The position numbers were made by a program, and so were the translations under genes. Positions 49,527 to 59,148 of a DNA stretch of 64,000 bases are shown piece by piece. The notes below the pieces were generated by a model. The model was not told the DNA's origin. It made no database searches and saw nothing but the letters and a program-made list of their open reading frames with translations. Origin of the DNA: Dermatophagoides farinae (taxonomy: Eukaryota > Arthropoda > Arachnida > Sarcoptiformes > Pyroglyphidae); assembly GCF_024713945.1 (NCBI RefSeq), contig NW_027461524.1, positions 185,899 to 249,898 of the forward strand. The letters are read 5' to 3'. The number at the start of each line of letters is the position of its first letter. Positions within the stretch are counted from its first letter, which is position 1.

Positions 49527-50150
49527 ATGAATAGAAAAAAGTTATTTAGTAGATGTTTGGCATTGATAAATAAACAAAATATCACTTCAATCATAATCGA
49601 ATCTTTTAAGGAAGACCTAGCTGTAATTAAACGAAATATTGAAAAAGAATTCAAAAATTATCAAAATCTTATTATAAAGTCTACCATAATTAATGCAACT
49701 AATAAAGACAATTACCAAACTAATGTAACAGATGACTATTACTATCAGCCGATTTTGCTTAAAAATTGTATTTATGTGAAACCAGTTTATCTACCTCAAT
49801 TTAAAGAATATTTTCTGACAAATCTTTTGTATTCAAGAGTCTATGATCATACAAATACATTTATAAGTGGGCTGAATTGTGAATTAAACACTAGTGAATC
49901 AAACAATAATTATCTCGATTCTTATAATAAGATCTTACCAGCTGTATCTGCGTTTTATTCTACAAATAAATTACAATTTAATGAAGGTTTTTCTCAAATA
50001 GTTAATATTTATAACGCTATTATAAATAATTCCATATTCGCTAAATGTAGAGTGTGTGAATCTTCAAAAATAAAAAATAATAATTTTCTATATCCAGAAT
50101 TAGATTTCAATGATCTTTGCTTTATATGTAAATTAAATCATTCACATTAA
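49527..50150 (+). CDS. Hypothetical protein with C-terminal CxxC pair, 207 aa
   Basis: Not recognised. The first 50 residues are a charged helix (ESFKEDLAVIKRNIEKEFKNY). The rest is Asn/Tyr-rich. Two C-terminal Cys pairs, CRVC and later CFIC followed by HSH, could bind zinc. The stop codon (50148-50150) is followed after only 3 bp by the MND1 start on the same strand, which is unusual in a eukaryote. Codon bias is more AT-rich than on the left side, as in its neighbours. Confidence 0.58.
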   Translation: MNRKKLFSRCLALINKQNITSIIIESFKEDLAVIKRNIEKEFKNYQNLIIKSTIINATNKDNYQTNVTDDYYYQPILLKNCIYVKPVYLPQFKEYFLTNLLYSRVYDHTNTFISGLNCELNTSESNNNYLDSYNKILPAVSAFYSTNKLQFNEGFSQIVNIYNAIINNSIFAKCRVCESSKIKNNNFLYPELDFNDLCFICKLNHSH

Positions 50151-50153
50151 CTA

Positions 50154-50696
50154 ATGCTTGCAAGGTCTCGAACCCGTAAAACTACTACATTAGAAGAAAA
50201 ATGTAAAATTTTAGAAAAATTTTTACTGAATACACAAAAAATTTATACTTTAAAAGAAATTGAACAGGTTTCCACAAAGCTTGGTATTGTATCTCAATCA
50301 ATTAAATTAGTAATTAGTATCCTAATCGCAGATAAAAAAATTTTATGTGAAAAAATCGGATCAACTAATTTTTATTGGCTTTTTAGATCAAACTATAGTT
50401 TAGCTATTGTAACCAAGACAAATAAGTTGAAAGCAATGATCGAAAAACTTAAAAAAAGTGATCTTAATGCTTCACTTTTGCAAACTAATATTAATAAATC
50501 AATTTGTAACAACTATTTGTCAAAACTGAAAGAATTGAATATACAAACAATAAATAAATTAGCAAGAATAAAACATATTATTGAACAAATTAATACATTA
50601 ACGGATCAAAATAACATTCAATTTGAACCTGATGGGCAATATATCATTAAGTATTATATTTACTTGATTATTTTATATCATTTAGAATCGAATTAA
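50154..50696 (+). CDS. MND1: Meiotic recombination protein MND1
   Basis: A 180-residue MND1. The N-terminal winged-helix runs about 10-78: TLEEKCKILEKFLLNTQ, YTLKEIEQVSTKLGIVSQSIKL, ILCEKIGSTNFYWLF. The animal protein reads 'sAEEKR.rmmeiF...kdvFqLKdLEkiapkekGI...SVKevlq.LvDDgmV..erIGtSnyyWaFPSka'. A coiled coil follows (MIEKLKKSD). The protein stops earlier than most MND1s. With HOP2 it promotes strand invasion by Dmc1, so it indicates a meiotic programme. It overlaps the 3' end of the next gene by 4 bp on the opposite strand. Confidence 0.88.
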   Translation: MLARSRTRKTTTLEEKCKILEKFLLNTQKIYTLKEIEQVSTKLGIVSQSIKLVISILIADKKILCEKIGSTNFYWLFRSNYSLAIVTKTNKLKAMIEKLKKSDLNASLLQTNINKSICNNYLSKLKELNIQTINKLARIKHIIEQINTLTDQNNIQFEPDGQYIIKYYIYLIILYHLESN

Positions 50697-51499
50697 TTTT
50701 TTATACATATTACTCCTCGTAAACTGAATCCTTCGTGGCACTCATAATCTGGTTCAGTGTATTGCTCGCATCGTTGATTTATTTTATTTAAAACAAATCC
50801 TTTGTGGCAACTTATTTCTACGGGATATATTGTTTTTTTCACACACGTGCATAACCCTAAATAATCATGTATTACATATTCAGAACCTGTGCAAGTTTGT
50901 TCAGGAAATTTGAATTCATTTGTTACACATTCATTGTTTTGAATATATCCTTCACAAATAGGTTTAGCGGATATTAGAATACTTTTTTCACAAATAGTTC
51001 CATTAAGTTTACTTCCTTTGGGACATTGGGCTCGCGTATTATTTTTGTTAAGATTATTAAAACCAATCAGATACTTATTATTCCTAGTGTAGTTTGCTGT
51101 ACTGGTTGTTATGTTAAAACAATTACCTTGAGCGTCTAGTTTCCCGTCACAGTCAAGTACAGGATTTACCGTAACTTTTATACTGCATTTGTCTCCTCTT
51201 AGGTCTCCTTTGTCACATCGCCATATTAATCTATTTACCTTTGTCTTCACGCAAAATAACCCATCTAAAGTTTGATGAATAACATTATTTTCGCTACATC
51301 TCAAGTTACAAGCCGTGTATTCATAATCAGTACAATTGAGATCTTTTGATAAAATTCCTTTAGAGCATTTCAAAATTGGATCTTTTAACCCAACACAAAG
51401 TCCATCTTGTAAACTAGCATTATTCGGACATGTTATTGTAGGAGATTGCTTAACCAATCCAAAAGTAATGGTAAATACCAAAATCTTTACAAGTCTCAT
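50693..51499 (-). CDS. Second oocyst-wall-like Cys-rich secreted protein
   Basis: A 268-residue protein with a signal peptide (MRLVKILVFTITFGLV) and 22 Cys in modules of about Cys, 8-13 residues, Cys, then about 10. Several modules have 'C-x-x-G' starts, such as CPKGSKLNGTIC, CHKGFVLN and CHEGFSLRGVIC. The overall design resembles the protein at 15542-16666, but direct sequence identity is low, so it is a distant family member. It lacks the His-rich tail. Asn-rich segments (residues about 140-165) interrupt the array. Confidence 0.78.
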   Translation of the reverse strand: MRLVKILVFTITFGLVKQSPTITCPNNASLQDGLCVGLKDPILKCSKGILSKDLNCTDYEYTACNLRCSENNVIHQTLDGLFCVKTKVNRLIWRCDKGDLRGDKCSIKVTVNPVLDCDGKLDAQGNCFNITTSTANYTRNNKYLIGFNNLNKNNTRAQCPKGSKLNGTICEKSILISAKPICEGYIQNNECVTNEFKFPEQTCTGSEYVIHDYLGLCTCVKKTIYPVEISCHKGFVLNKINQRCEQYTEPDYECHEGFSLRGVICIKN

Positions 51500-52406
51500 G
51501 ATGTCAAATTGTGTGTGACAGGTGTCATAATTAGGATCATTATTATTCGTTAAAATTGTGACTAAATAACATTATTTAAGCTTCAATCAGAAGATTATTT
51601 ATTTAAATCATATAATCATTCATGAAATTTTTCAAACGAATATGTCAAATATTATCCACCCCAAAAAGTTATATAAGTATCACATGTTTCACTGTAAAAT
51701 GAGTTTTTGCGACAACAATGCTTAAAAATAAAATCCCGTCTGATGAGGTTATAATCAAATTTTAACAATAATGTTGGAAACTACACACACCATATTAAAA
51801 CTGTTTTTTAAATTAGACGTCAGCCATACAATTTACGTTTCAACATGGCGCAATATCATTATTTATACAAATATTCTTTAAATAATTTCCCGTGTAAGCC
51901 TATAATAAAAAAATATTGTTTATATTGGTAACGTATATATAATAGAAATAATAAAATTAATTTTAGAATTCATTGGAGTTATGATGTAAAGCAATTAACT
52001 TTGTGATAAATCACAGATATCAGTTATCCCTGTCTGAACTCGAAATTTTATTTTATATGGATCAAATAGAATTGTTTACCTCTTTTGTTATACAAAGATT
52101 TAAAAATCTGTAAAAAATCACTTAAGTTTTACATGGCGATTGTCGTACAATTAGGTTGTGCCTTATTTGTTGAAAAATCGCCAAAAAGCAAAAAGGTATT
52201 ATAAAACGTAATAATATTTGATTTGGCTAATCAATAAATAATATTTATTATACCAAAATATACCTACAATATTTTTTTCATTAATTAGTATTATGATTTT
52301 TCATTACTCGAGTAATTTTAGGTATTTTATATTATTAAATTACGCTAATTAAATAATCTAATCAATATTATTATGACAGTATTTAAATATATATAATCTT
52401 GATTAG
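51500..52406. other. AT-rich intergenic, about 900 bp
   Basis: Upstream region shared by two divergent genes. It contains an 8-bp perfect inverted repeat, 52134-52141 and 52176-52183 (TGGCGATT / AATCGCCA), separated by 34 bp. I see no coding frame. Confidence 0.5.
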
Positions 52407-53812
52407 ATGTTATTATTGTTTTTGAAATACACACTAATACAGGCCAGAATAGCAGAATTTGAACGAAATGTAGCCGCATGTAAATTATATACCGAATTAG
52501 TTCAGTACGATTCAACTATCAATAAACATAGTACAATAAATAAGTTCATTAATATTAATTTACCAGCGTTAATCGAATTAAATACAATAAATATCAAATA
52601 TGATGCCGAATATAATAAACACGATTCCGCTTGCGAATATAAACTAGTACCTAATGTGAGTTAAATAAATTGACAATATAATTAGTTATCAATCGAAAGC
52701 AGTAAACAGACTGAGCTAAACTTGTTGTATGAATTTATTAGAAAACTTTCATCCGAACAAAACATACAATTGTAAGTTGGTTAAAAGTAAGATTATGTCT
52801 TAGAAATGATAAAATTTGTCAAATGGAAAATAAGATAATTATAAAGTTTCAAAATGAATGTAAGATACTTATAAATAATTACAAAGCGTGTAAATTAATT
52901 ACAAAAAATGATAATTATTGCAAAAACGATAAAATGCTATCGATAAATTATTTACTCTTACCTTCAACAAACTACGAGATTAGTGCATGTCGAATATTAA
53001 ACATTGGTAATTATTGTTTGAATAACTTTGAAAATAAAGATAAGTCTGTGATGATTAAATCGAAATCGCCTAATTTTAACACAGAGATATCGATATCAAA
53101 GTATATTCATCTAACGAAAGGTTTTTATTATAAAAATTTGAAACATATCGCAAAACTTTCAATGTTAAAACGTAATTATAAAGGAAAATTAATTTACTGT
53201 TATAATTTATTATTATATACTAAACATAATAGTCATTATTTACTCAACAAAATTAATTTTTTTAATAACATTTTAGATGAAATGTCTAATGAATTTAATT
53301 TTCTTCAGGATTTTTCCAAAGATCTAAAAAAAAAATATCTAAAATTAAATGACGAAAATGTTAAAAAAAAGAATGTCATCGACAAAACTTTAATTGGTTT
53401 ACACAGAAAAATAACATGTTTCGCTTTAATAAAAAATTTTGATACATTTGGAGCAAATTATGAAACAGATGATCTAAATCAATTCGAAGAATTAACTCAT
53501 GTAACGGATATATTACAAAAAATAACTTTTAAATTCGATAAATTATATTCTGATTATTCTATCTGCATTGATAAAGTGGAAACTAAAAAAAAACTAACTT
53601 TGTTTCAGAAGTTTAAATTAACTAATGATAAACGACTATCGGCCAAAATTATTGTTCAAAAAAAAAAATTTAATTCTATTATAGAGGCTACAAACTCATT
53701 AAACAAGAAATTATTAAAACATCAATGTTCAAACTTGTTTACACTAAAGCTAAAAAAATTTCTACTTATATACAATTTAATCGCTTTTCAAAATGCTATA
53801 ATTTTCAAATAG
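52407..53812 (+). CDS. Spliced coiled-coil protein, Nup54-like
   Basis: A 447-residue protein from three exons: 52407-52655, 52686-52771 and 52804-53812. The introns are 30 nt (GTGAGT...ATTAG, phase 0) and 32 nt (GTAAGT...CTTAG, phase 2). The total of 1344 coding nt divides by 3. The body is a long helical protein. A region about residues 300-345 (KTLIGLHRKITCFALIKNF, then ETDDLNQFEEL) recalls the C-terminal coiled coil of nucleoporin Nup54, where the human protein reads 'LHRRVLRVL...'. I see no FG repeats, so the assignment is tentative. A further 28-nt intron just upstream of the ATG (GTATTT...ATTAG) could add a 6-nt first exon. Confidence 0.62.
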
Positions 53813-54769
53813 CTCTTTCTGAGACTTTCCTGCATCTTTCTGTGTTTTATCATGTTCGATCCAACTTAATGAATATTGATTTCTAAAAAATTTTTCACGT
53901 ATGAAAACTCTTCTGAACAACGAACGTAAATATGAGTAATTTGGACTTTCAAAAAAATTTAATTGCTTAAAATAAGTAAAGTATTCTTTAAATTCAACTG
54001 GTAAATTTTTAGTTAAAAAATCCATTGATATTGATATTTTTATATCGCGAATTCTATCATGTTTCTCATTTTTATCATTGATTTTTAAGCACTGCCATGG
54101 TAATTTTCCTTTTAATAAATAAATAATAGTATATCCTAAGCTCTCAAGATCATCACGATATGATTGCTCCAATCCTAAATGCGTTCCGATACTTGCAAAT
54201 CTGACAGTTCCCATCCATTTTTTATTTTCACGATATTTAATAATATTATACGATAAATCATCACGAAATTGTTTTGATAACCCAAAATCAATCATGTAAA
54301 ATTTTGTGAATACATCAGACAAACCAAACATAATATTCTGTGGTTTTATATCACGATGAACTATAAATCTTGCATGAATATGTTCAAGTAAGGTTAGAAC
54401 ATTATCAATTATTATTAATCCCGTATATAATGTGAAATTTCTATTACATATATTGAAAACTTCATCTAAGTTTTTTCCTAGCAACTCAATGACCAAACAA
54501 TAATAATATTCATTATAAATACCATAATAATAAACTATGGGTATTCCAGGAATACCTTTTAAAATATTCAAGATTTTTCCTTCATTTATTAATTGTGAGT
54601 AAGATCTATTTAATTTTTCGAATTTGATTGCTACATAATTATTATTTTTTAATAAAGCATCGTACCCTTTATAAACAGTACCAAATGATCCTTTACCAAT
54701 TAAGCTTGTAAGTTTCCAACGTTTTGAAACAAGAAGAGAGTTTTTTAGATAATCAAATGTATTTTTCAA
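53777..54769 (-). CDS. CK1: Casein kinase 1-like protein kinase, no ATG start
   Basis: A 330-residue kinase domain of the CK1 family. The glycine loop is IGKGSFG, the Lys of AIKFE is residue 49, and HRDIKPQNIMF and DFGLSKQF follow. The SIGTHLGLEQSYRDDLESLGYTIIYLL block, with KGKLPWQCL, is diagnostic for CK1. All catalytic residues look intact. The odd point is the start: the frame opens at TTG (54769) and has no ATG before the HRD motif. Going upstream, I also find no GT donor for about 200 bp that would let an intron supply one. Non-AUG initiation, an assembly error or a decaying gene are possible. It overlaps the Nup54-like gene's 3' end by 36 bp. Confidence 0.78.
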   Translation of the reverse strand: MKNTFDYLKNSLLVSKRWKLTSLIGKGSFGTVYKGYDALLKNNNYVAIKFEKLNRSYSQLINEGKILNILKGIPGIPIVYYYGIYNEYYYCLVIELLGKNLDEVFNICNRNFTLYTGLIIIDNVLTLLEHIHARFIVHRDIKPQNIMFGLSDVFTKFYMIDFGLSKQFRDDLSYNIIKYRENKKWMGTVRFASIGTHLGLEQSYRDDLESLGYTIIYLLKGKLPWQCLKINDKNEKHDRIRDIKISISMDFLTKNLPVEFKEYFTYFKQLNFFESPNYSYLRSLFRRVFIREKFFRNQYSLSWIEHDKTQKDAGKSQKELFENYSILKSD

Positions 54770-57648
54770 TGTGGTAACAATTAGATCTATGATTATATAA
54801 TATAAGTTTGATAATCGATTTATAATTATTTAATTAAATTAAAAATTATGAAATGTTAATAATAATTCCATTTTTATAATTTAAAAAGTAAGTTTTAAAA
54901 TTAAATAATATATTATATGCAATTGATTTATGAAAATGTAAAGAGTAAAAATAAATCATATAAATATGCATCCTATTGCGATATTTAGTCATTATACACA
55001 GTGCAGGCTACTTTTTTTAAATCTAATAAAATTTCGATTGTATCAAAGTAAACGTTAATTTTTATCATTGATAATGCAAAAACTACAAAAATTTGTCATA
55101 TAAAGTTTATTATAACAGTGCTTCATTAGTAAGTTTTTATTTAAGTTATGATTAGCATATAACAAATCATTTGTGTATGCTGAGCTTAAAACTACTAGTT
55201 TAATCTGGCTATAAATTATTGATTAGCACGCGTATTTAACACATAACTATATTTCCCATTTAATACTTAGGTTATATAATGTTTTTACAACAAAAATATG
55301 TATATCCGGAACAAATTATAATTACAGACAAAATATAATTAATGTTAAATTTAGTGTATATATATTATATTGTGAAAAACGTGAATTGAAAGATAATGAT
55401 AAAAAATTATTGAAGGATTTTTCTTCTGTATTTTTAACACATAAAAGTTTTAAAATTACGAATATTAAAATTATTTAATAATAGTATATTATATTGATTT
55501 TTTTTAAAACTGACTATCGAAAATGGGTTAATATAGTTTATATGTTCATTTAGAAATTTCTATAATTTAACTAATACTAAAAATAGATAAAATTATTAAG
55601 CATGTTATTTTTTTATTGAATTGTTGCACTACACATTAATAAATTATTGTTCATAATAAAAATATTAAAAAAAGTCTAATAGAAACAATAATTATTTAAT
55701 AAAAGATTTATTGTTTAAACTATGTTGTTATTTATACAAAATAAAAATGCCAATAATATATATGTTTAAAAAATTCTGTTTTTGATTTTATGATCATATT
55801 ACTCTATTATACTAGAGGTATATTTTTTTATACTAAAACTTTTAATTAGATTTTTAAAAAAGCATAGTAAGAAAACTAAAGATAAATCAATTTTATCCAG
55901 TCAAGGTTTATAATTCTTTTATAAATTTCTCAACTAAATAATTTACAAAGATTATACTTTAGTTTATGAATGTGAAGTTTATTACGAACTTTTTTTATGT
56001 TACCTAGGGAAAGTGTTAGTTCAATTATGTTATGAACAGTGATTTTTTATTATATAAAAACTAGTTAGAACGTTTTACCTTAACTAATGACAAAAAAAAT
56101 AAATTACTATTGAAAAGAATTTATTACAGATTATTAAGAAATAATTATATGTATTGGTTATTTATAATTTTATCGAAATTTTAACAGAGCTTTTTTTAAA
56201 AATCAAATATTTTTTGCTTTTCATAGTGAATACTAGATTAAATATTAATAACAGAATTTTATTTTTTTAAAAAACAGAACAAATGCAATTACGTTTAAAA
56301 CTTTATTATCGTTTTAATGAATAAAAATTAGCATTAAATAATGGTTTACTTTATCTAACAACTCATAATTACGCATCGTTAATAAAAAATTTCCATTATA
56401 TAAAAATTAATAACAGATATTTCTTATTTTTAAATTACTAGAGTCTTATATGTGCTTGACTTATAAAAGAACAAATAATTATATGATTATTGAAATAAAC
56501 TTAATTTAAAATTAAACGCACCATATTAGTCCTGTTTAATAAATTAATATTATTATACTTGACTAAACATAATTTTATTTACAAATCTATAAAACAATAA
56601 TTATAAATCATCTATGTAAAAATCATATATCTGAAATATAATTATATTTATAAAATTTAATAGTTCATTGTTCAGTACTGAATGCAACACTTTAACCTAG
56701 AAAATCAATTTACTGAATAAAAAAAATTATTAAAAATATCCTTTTTATGTTGTTATCTTATATAAGTTTAGTAGAGTATTATATTGTTAAGATAATAATA
56801 TGAACGAACAGTTCTGTTTAAAACAAAGCTGAGTAGGTAATCCTACATGTGTTACAAAATATAACTTATGTTTAAATGTTTATATAATTAGAAATGATGG
56901 TTAATAAAATATATATTATTAAACTAATACAATTATTAAGATAATAAAATTTAATTTTTGCATTTCGATATTAATATTATTGAATACCGACAAAAATATG
57001 TTAGATTGGTTAAAATTTTGTATTTAATGAATAACATATGTTATAGGGATTAATTTAATATAACGTCTGAATGAAAGAATTGTTACTACATTTAATAACT
57101 GTATCTAAATGATAATATTTAAAATTTATTTAAAATAACGCTTGTCATATATGAAATATATTTACTGGTAATAAGCTAATTTTCACAAAAAAGTAAATAA
57201 TTTATGGTAAAATTCTCATGATGTTAAATTGTAATATAAAAAATTAAAATTGTTATACTTAACTCAATACTGTCATATGATTTAATCGGTTGACCACTTT
57301 CACAGTAAATGAATAGTAAAAATAACTAAAGCTAAAATAATTATTTTATATATAAGTGTGATTCTTGTTACAATATATTACTTAAAAAAATATATATAGA
57401 ATTTCCAATTTTCTTGTTCATTTTGACATAAAAGCTTAAGAGAACCAAAAGTAAATTTTTTCAAAAGTTTTCGAAGTAATAATTAATAAACATGATATTT
57501 TTTTATTCTGTTCGTTTCACAATTATGTAGAAAATTTAATTTATAAGTCAATATGAAATTAACAACGACGAAAACCAATTACATGTGTTGAACATATCTA
57601 AAAATACTTTTTATGGTGCGAGAAGAATAAATTATCTTAACACCATAT
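54770..57648. other. AT-rich gene desert, about 2.9 kb
   Basis: Extremely AT-rich. No frame of gene-like length or composition on either strand; short runs of Asn/Ile/Lys/Tyr codons are what such composition produces. Several intron-sized GT...TAG stretches exist but none joins convincing exons. I see no telomeric repeat, satellite or transposon end. Confidence 0.5.
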
Positions 57649-59148
57649 ATGAATATTATACTAAGCATTATATTGATTTTGAATACTGAATTTATAAATA
57701 TAGTTGGAAAATATCTAAGTCTGAATAATCAAGTTCTACCAATAGATGGAATTGATTTATTGCTCGATCCGTAAAATCCTAACAAACTAAAAGATAATTT
57801 AAACAAAAATAAATATGCTACAACGAATATTCATTTTGTAAACGGAAGGCTAGATCCCATTTTTAATGGTACAAAATATCAACCTATTATAGATTCTTTT
57901 ATGAACGGGTTACGAATAACACCACAGTTTTTATTTATCATAAATAAAAAAGCAGCAAAAGTATCTGATTTTAAGAGTTTAGTACGAATTGAGCCAATCA
58001 CATTTCATGTTTACGATGATGGTTATGATATTGGAACTATGAGTTTTATTTCTTTGAATGATATAGACAGAGATCGACTTTTATCTAATTTAACTTTCGA
58101 ATGGTTTTGTTCGAATATTCTGAATTTACCTATTATTGAAAATCAAAATCTAGAGTTTTATCTTGAAGCATTCTCAAGGCCAGTAGTACTTAATTTTGAT
58201 CGAATTAAAAGTGGATCATTTGAATATTCTAAAGGACATAGAAGTGATGGTTTCTATTATCGTGATCAACTGCGTCTAAATCGTCTTCAACTTGGTTCGT
58301 TGCCATTGGACAAAAAACTATATTTAGGATTAACTGGTTTAGTTGGTTGTAAAAACGTTATGAGCGGTGAATGTGGCGAGATGAAACCTATGTTTTATAA
58401 ATTTAATAATTATTATAGCGGCCAGAACTTGTCGTATTATAAAGATGAACCTCAAAGTATATTAACGATGGCGACTGTTCAATATGTTTTATATGATATT
58501 ATAAAGCAAACAGTAGGTAATACTGATTCATTTGGATTACTAAATTGTGCTTATCTAAATTATCCTAACGTTGGAGCTGGTGATATACTAGGACTTATTG
58601 GGTGTACTCATTATTTTATCAATAATGGGGTGAAATTATTTTATTCTTCTTTTGGAAATATAAAAGGAACTACGCAATTAGGATACGGAAGTATTGCATA
58701 TATAAACTATATGTGGCTTCTAAATAAATCAAAAGTTTTTATTGTCATGCCAGTCGTAGACAACAGATACATGAATCCGTTTTCACCCTCTTGGATGAAC
58801 TACTTCTTTGAAAATTTAATTACCGTGATCGCACATGATAATAATTATAATGTAAATTTAAAAGTTTCAAACGATACAATGGCCATGATAGGAGCGGCAG
58901 GTGAACATATTAATGGTATTGATGAGTATGGAAAACGGATTAATTTTTCGGCTCATGAAACAGCAGCTGGTATTGTTTTTGGAGTATTCAGTGTTATATT
59001 ATCATATTATTCTAAATTTTCATATCCAGAACTTCAAAGTTTACTTCAGGTTGCAATGCCAAAACATAACAACTTATCATCAAAGGTCTTAAGCTCAGCG
59101 TCAATAGATCTAATTGAGTCATTAAAATTTCTTCAAATCATCTCATAG
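57649..59148 (+). pseudogene. Degenerate subtilisin-like protein split by an in-frame TAA
   Basis: From the ATG at 57649 to 59148 the frame is continuous except for one TAA at 57772-57774. The first part encodes a signal peptide (MNIILSIILILNTEFI) and about 25 more residues; after the stop the frame continues through 457 residues. The C-terminal half aligns with subtilisin (S8) structure: INNGVKLFYSSFG, then KSKVFIVMPVVDN, NPFSPSW, NLITVIAHDNNYN, AAGEHI, and NFSAHETAAGIVFGVFSVILS where active enzymes have GTS(M/F)AAP. The catalytic Ser and oxyanion region are altered, so it would be inactive. The stop may be a nonsense mutation, or be removed by a 78-nt in-frame intron (57771-57848, GTAAAA...GAAG). 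That is longer than the other introns here. Confidence 0.6.

Noticed and set aside
55090-55210. 27-nt GTAAGT...ATTAG stretch joining two open frames
   Set aside because: The upstream open frame has no ATG, and the joined peptide is short with no recognisable content.
57771-57793. 23-nt intron removing the subtilisin-like gene's stop codon
   Set aside because: Donor GTAAAA and an AAAG acceptor exist, but removing 23 nt shifts the frame into a stop immediately, so it cannot explain the TAA.
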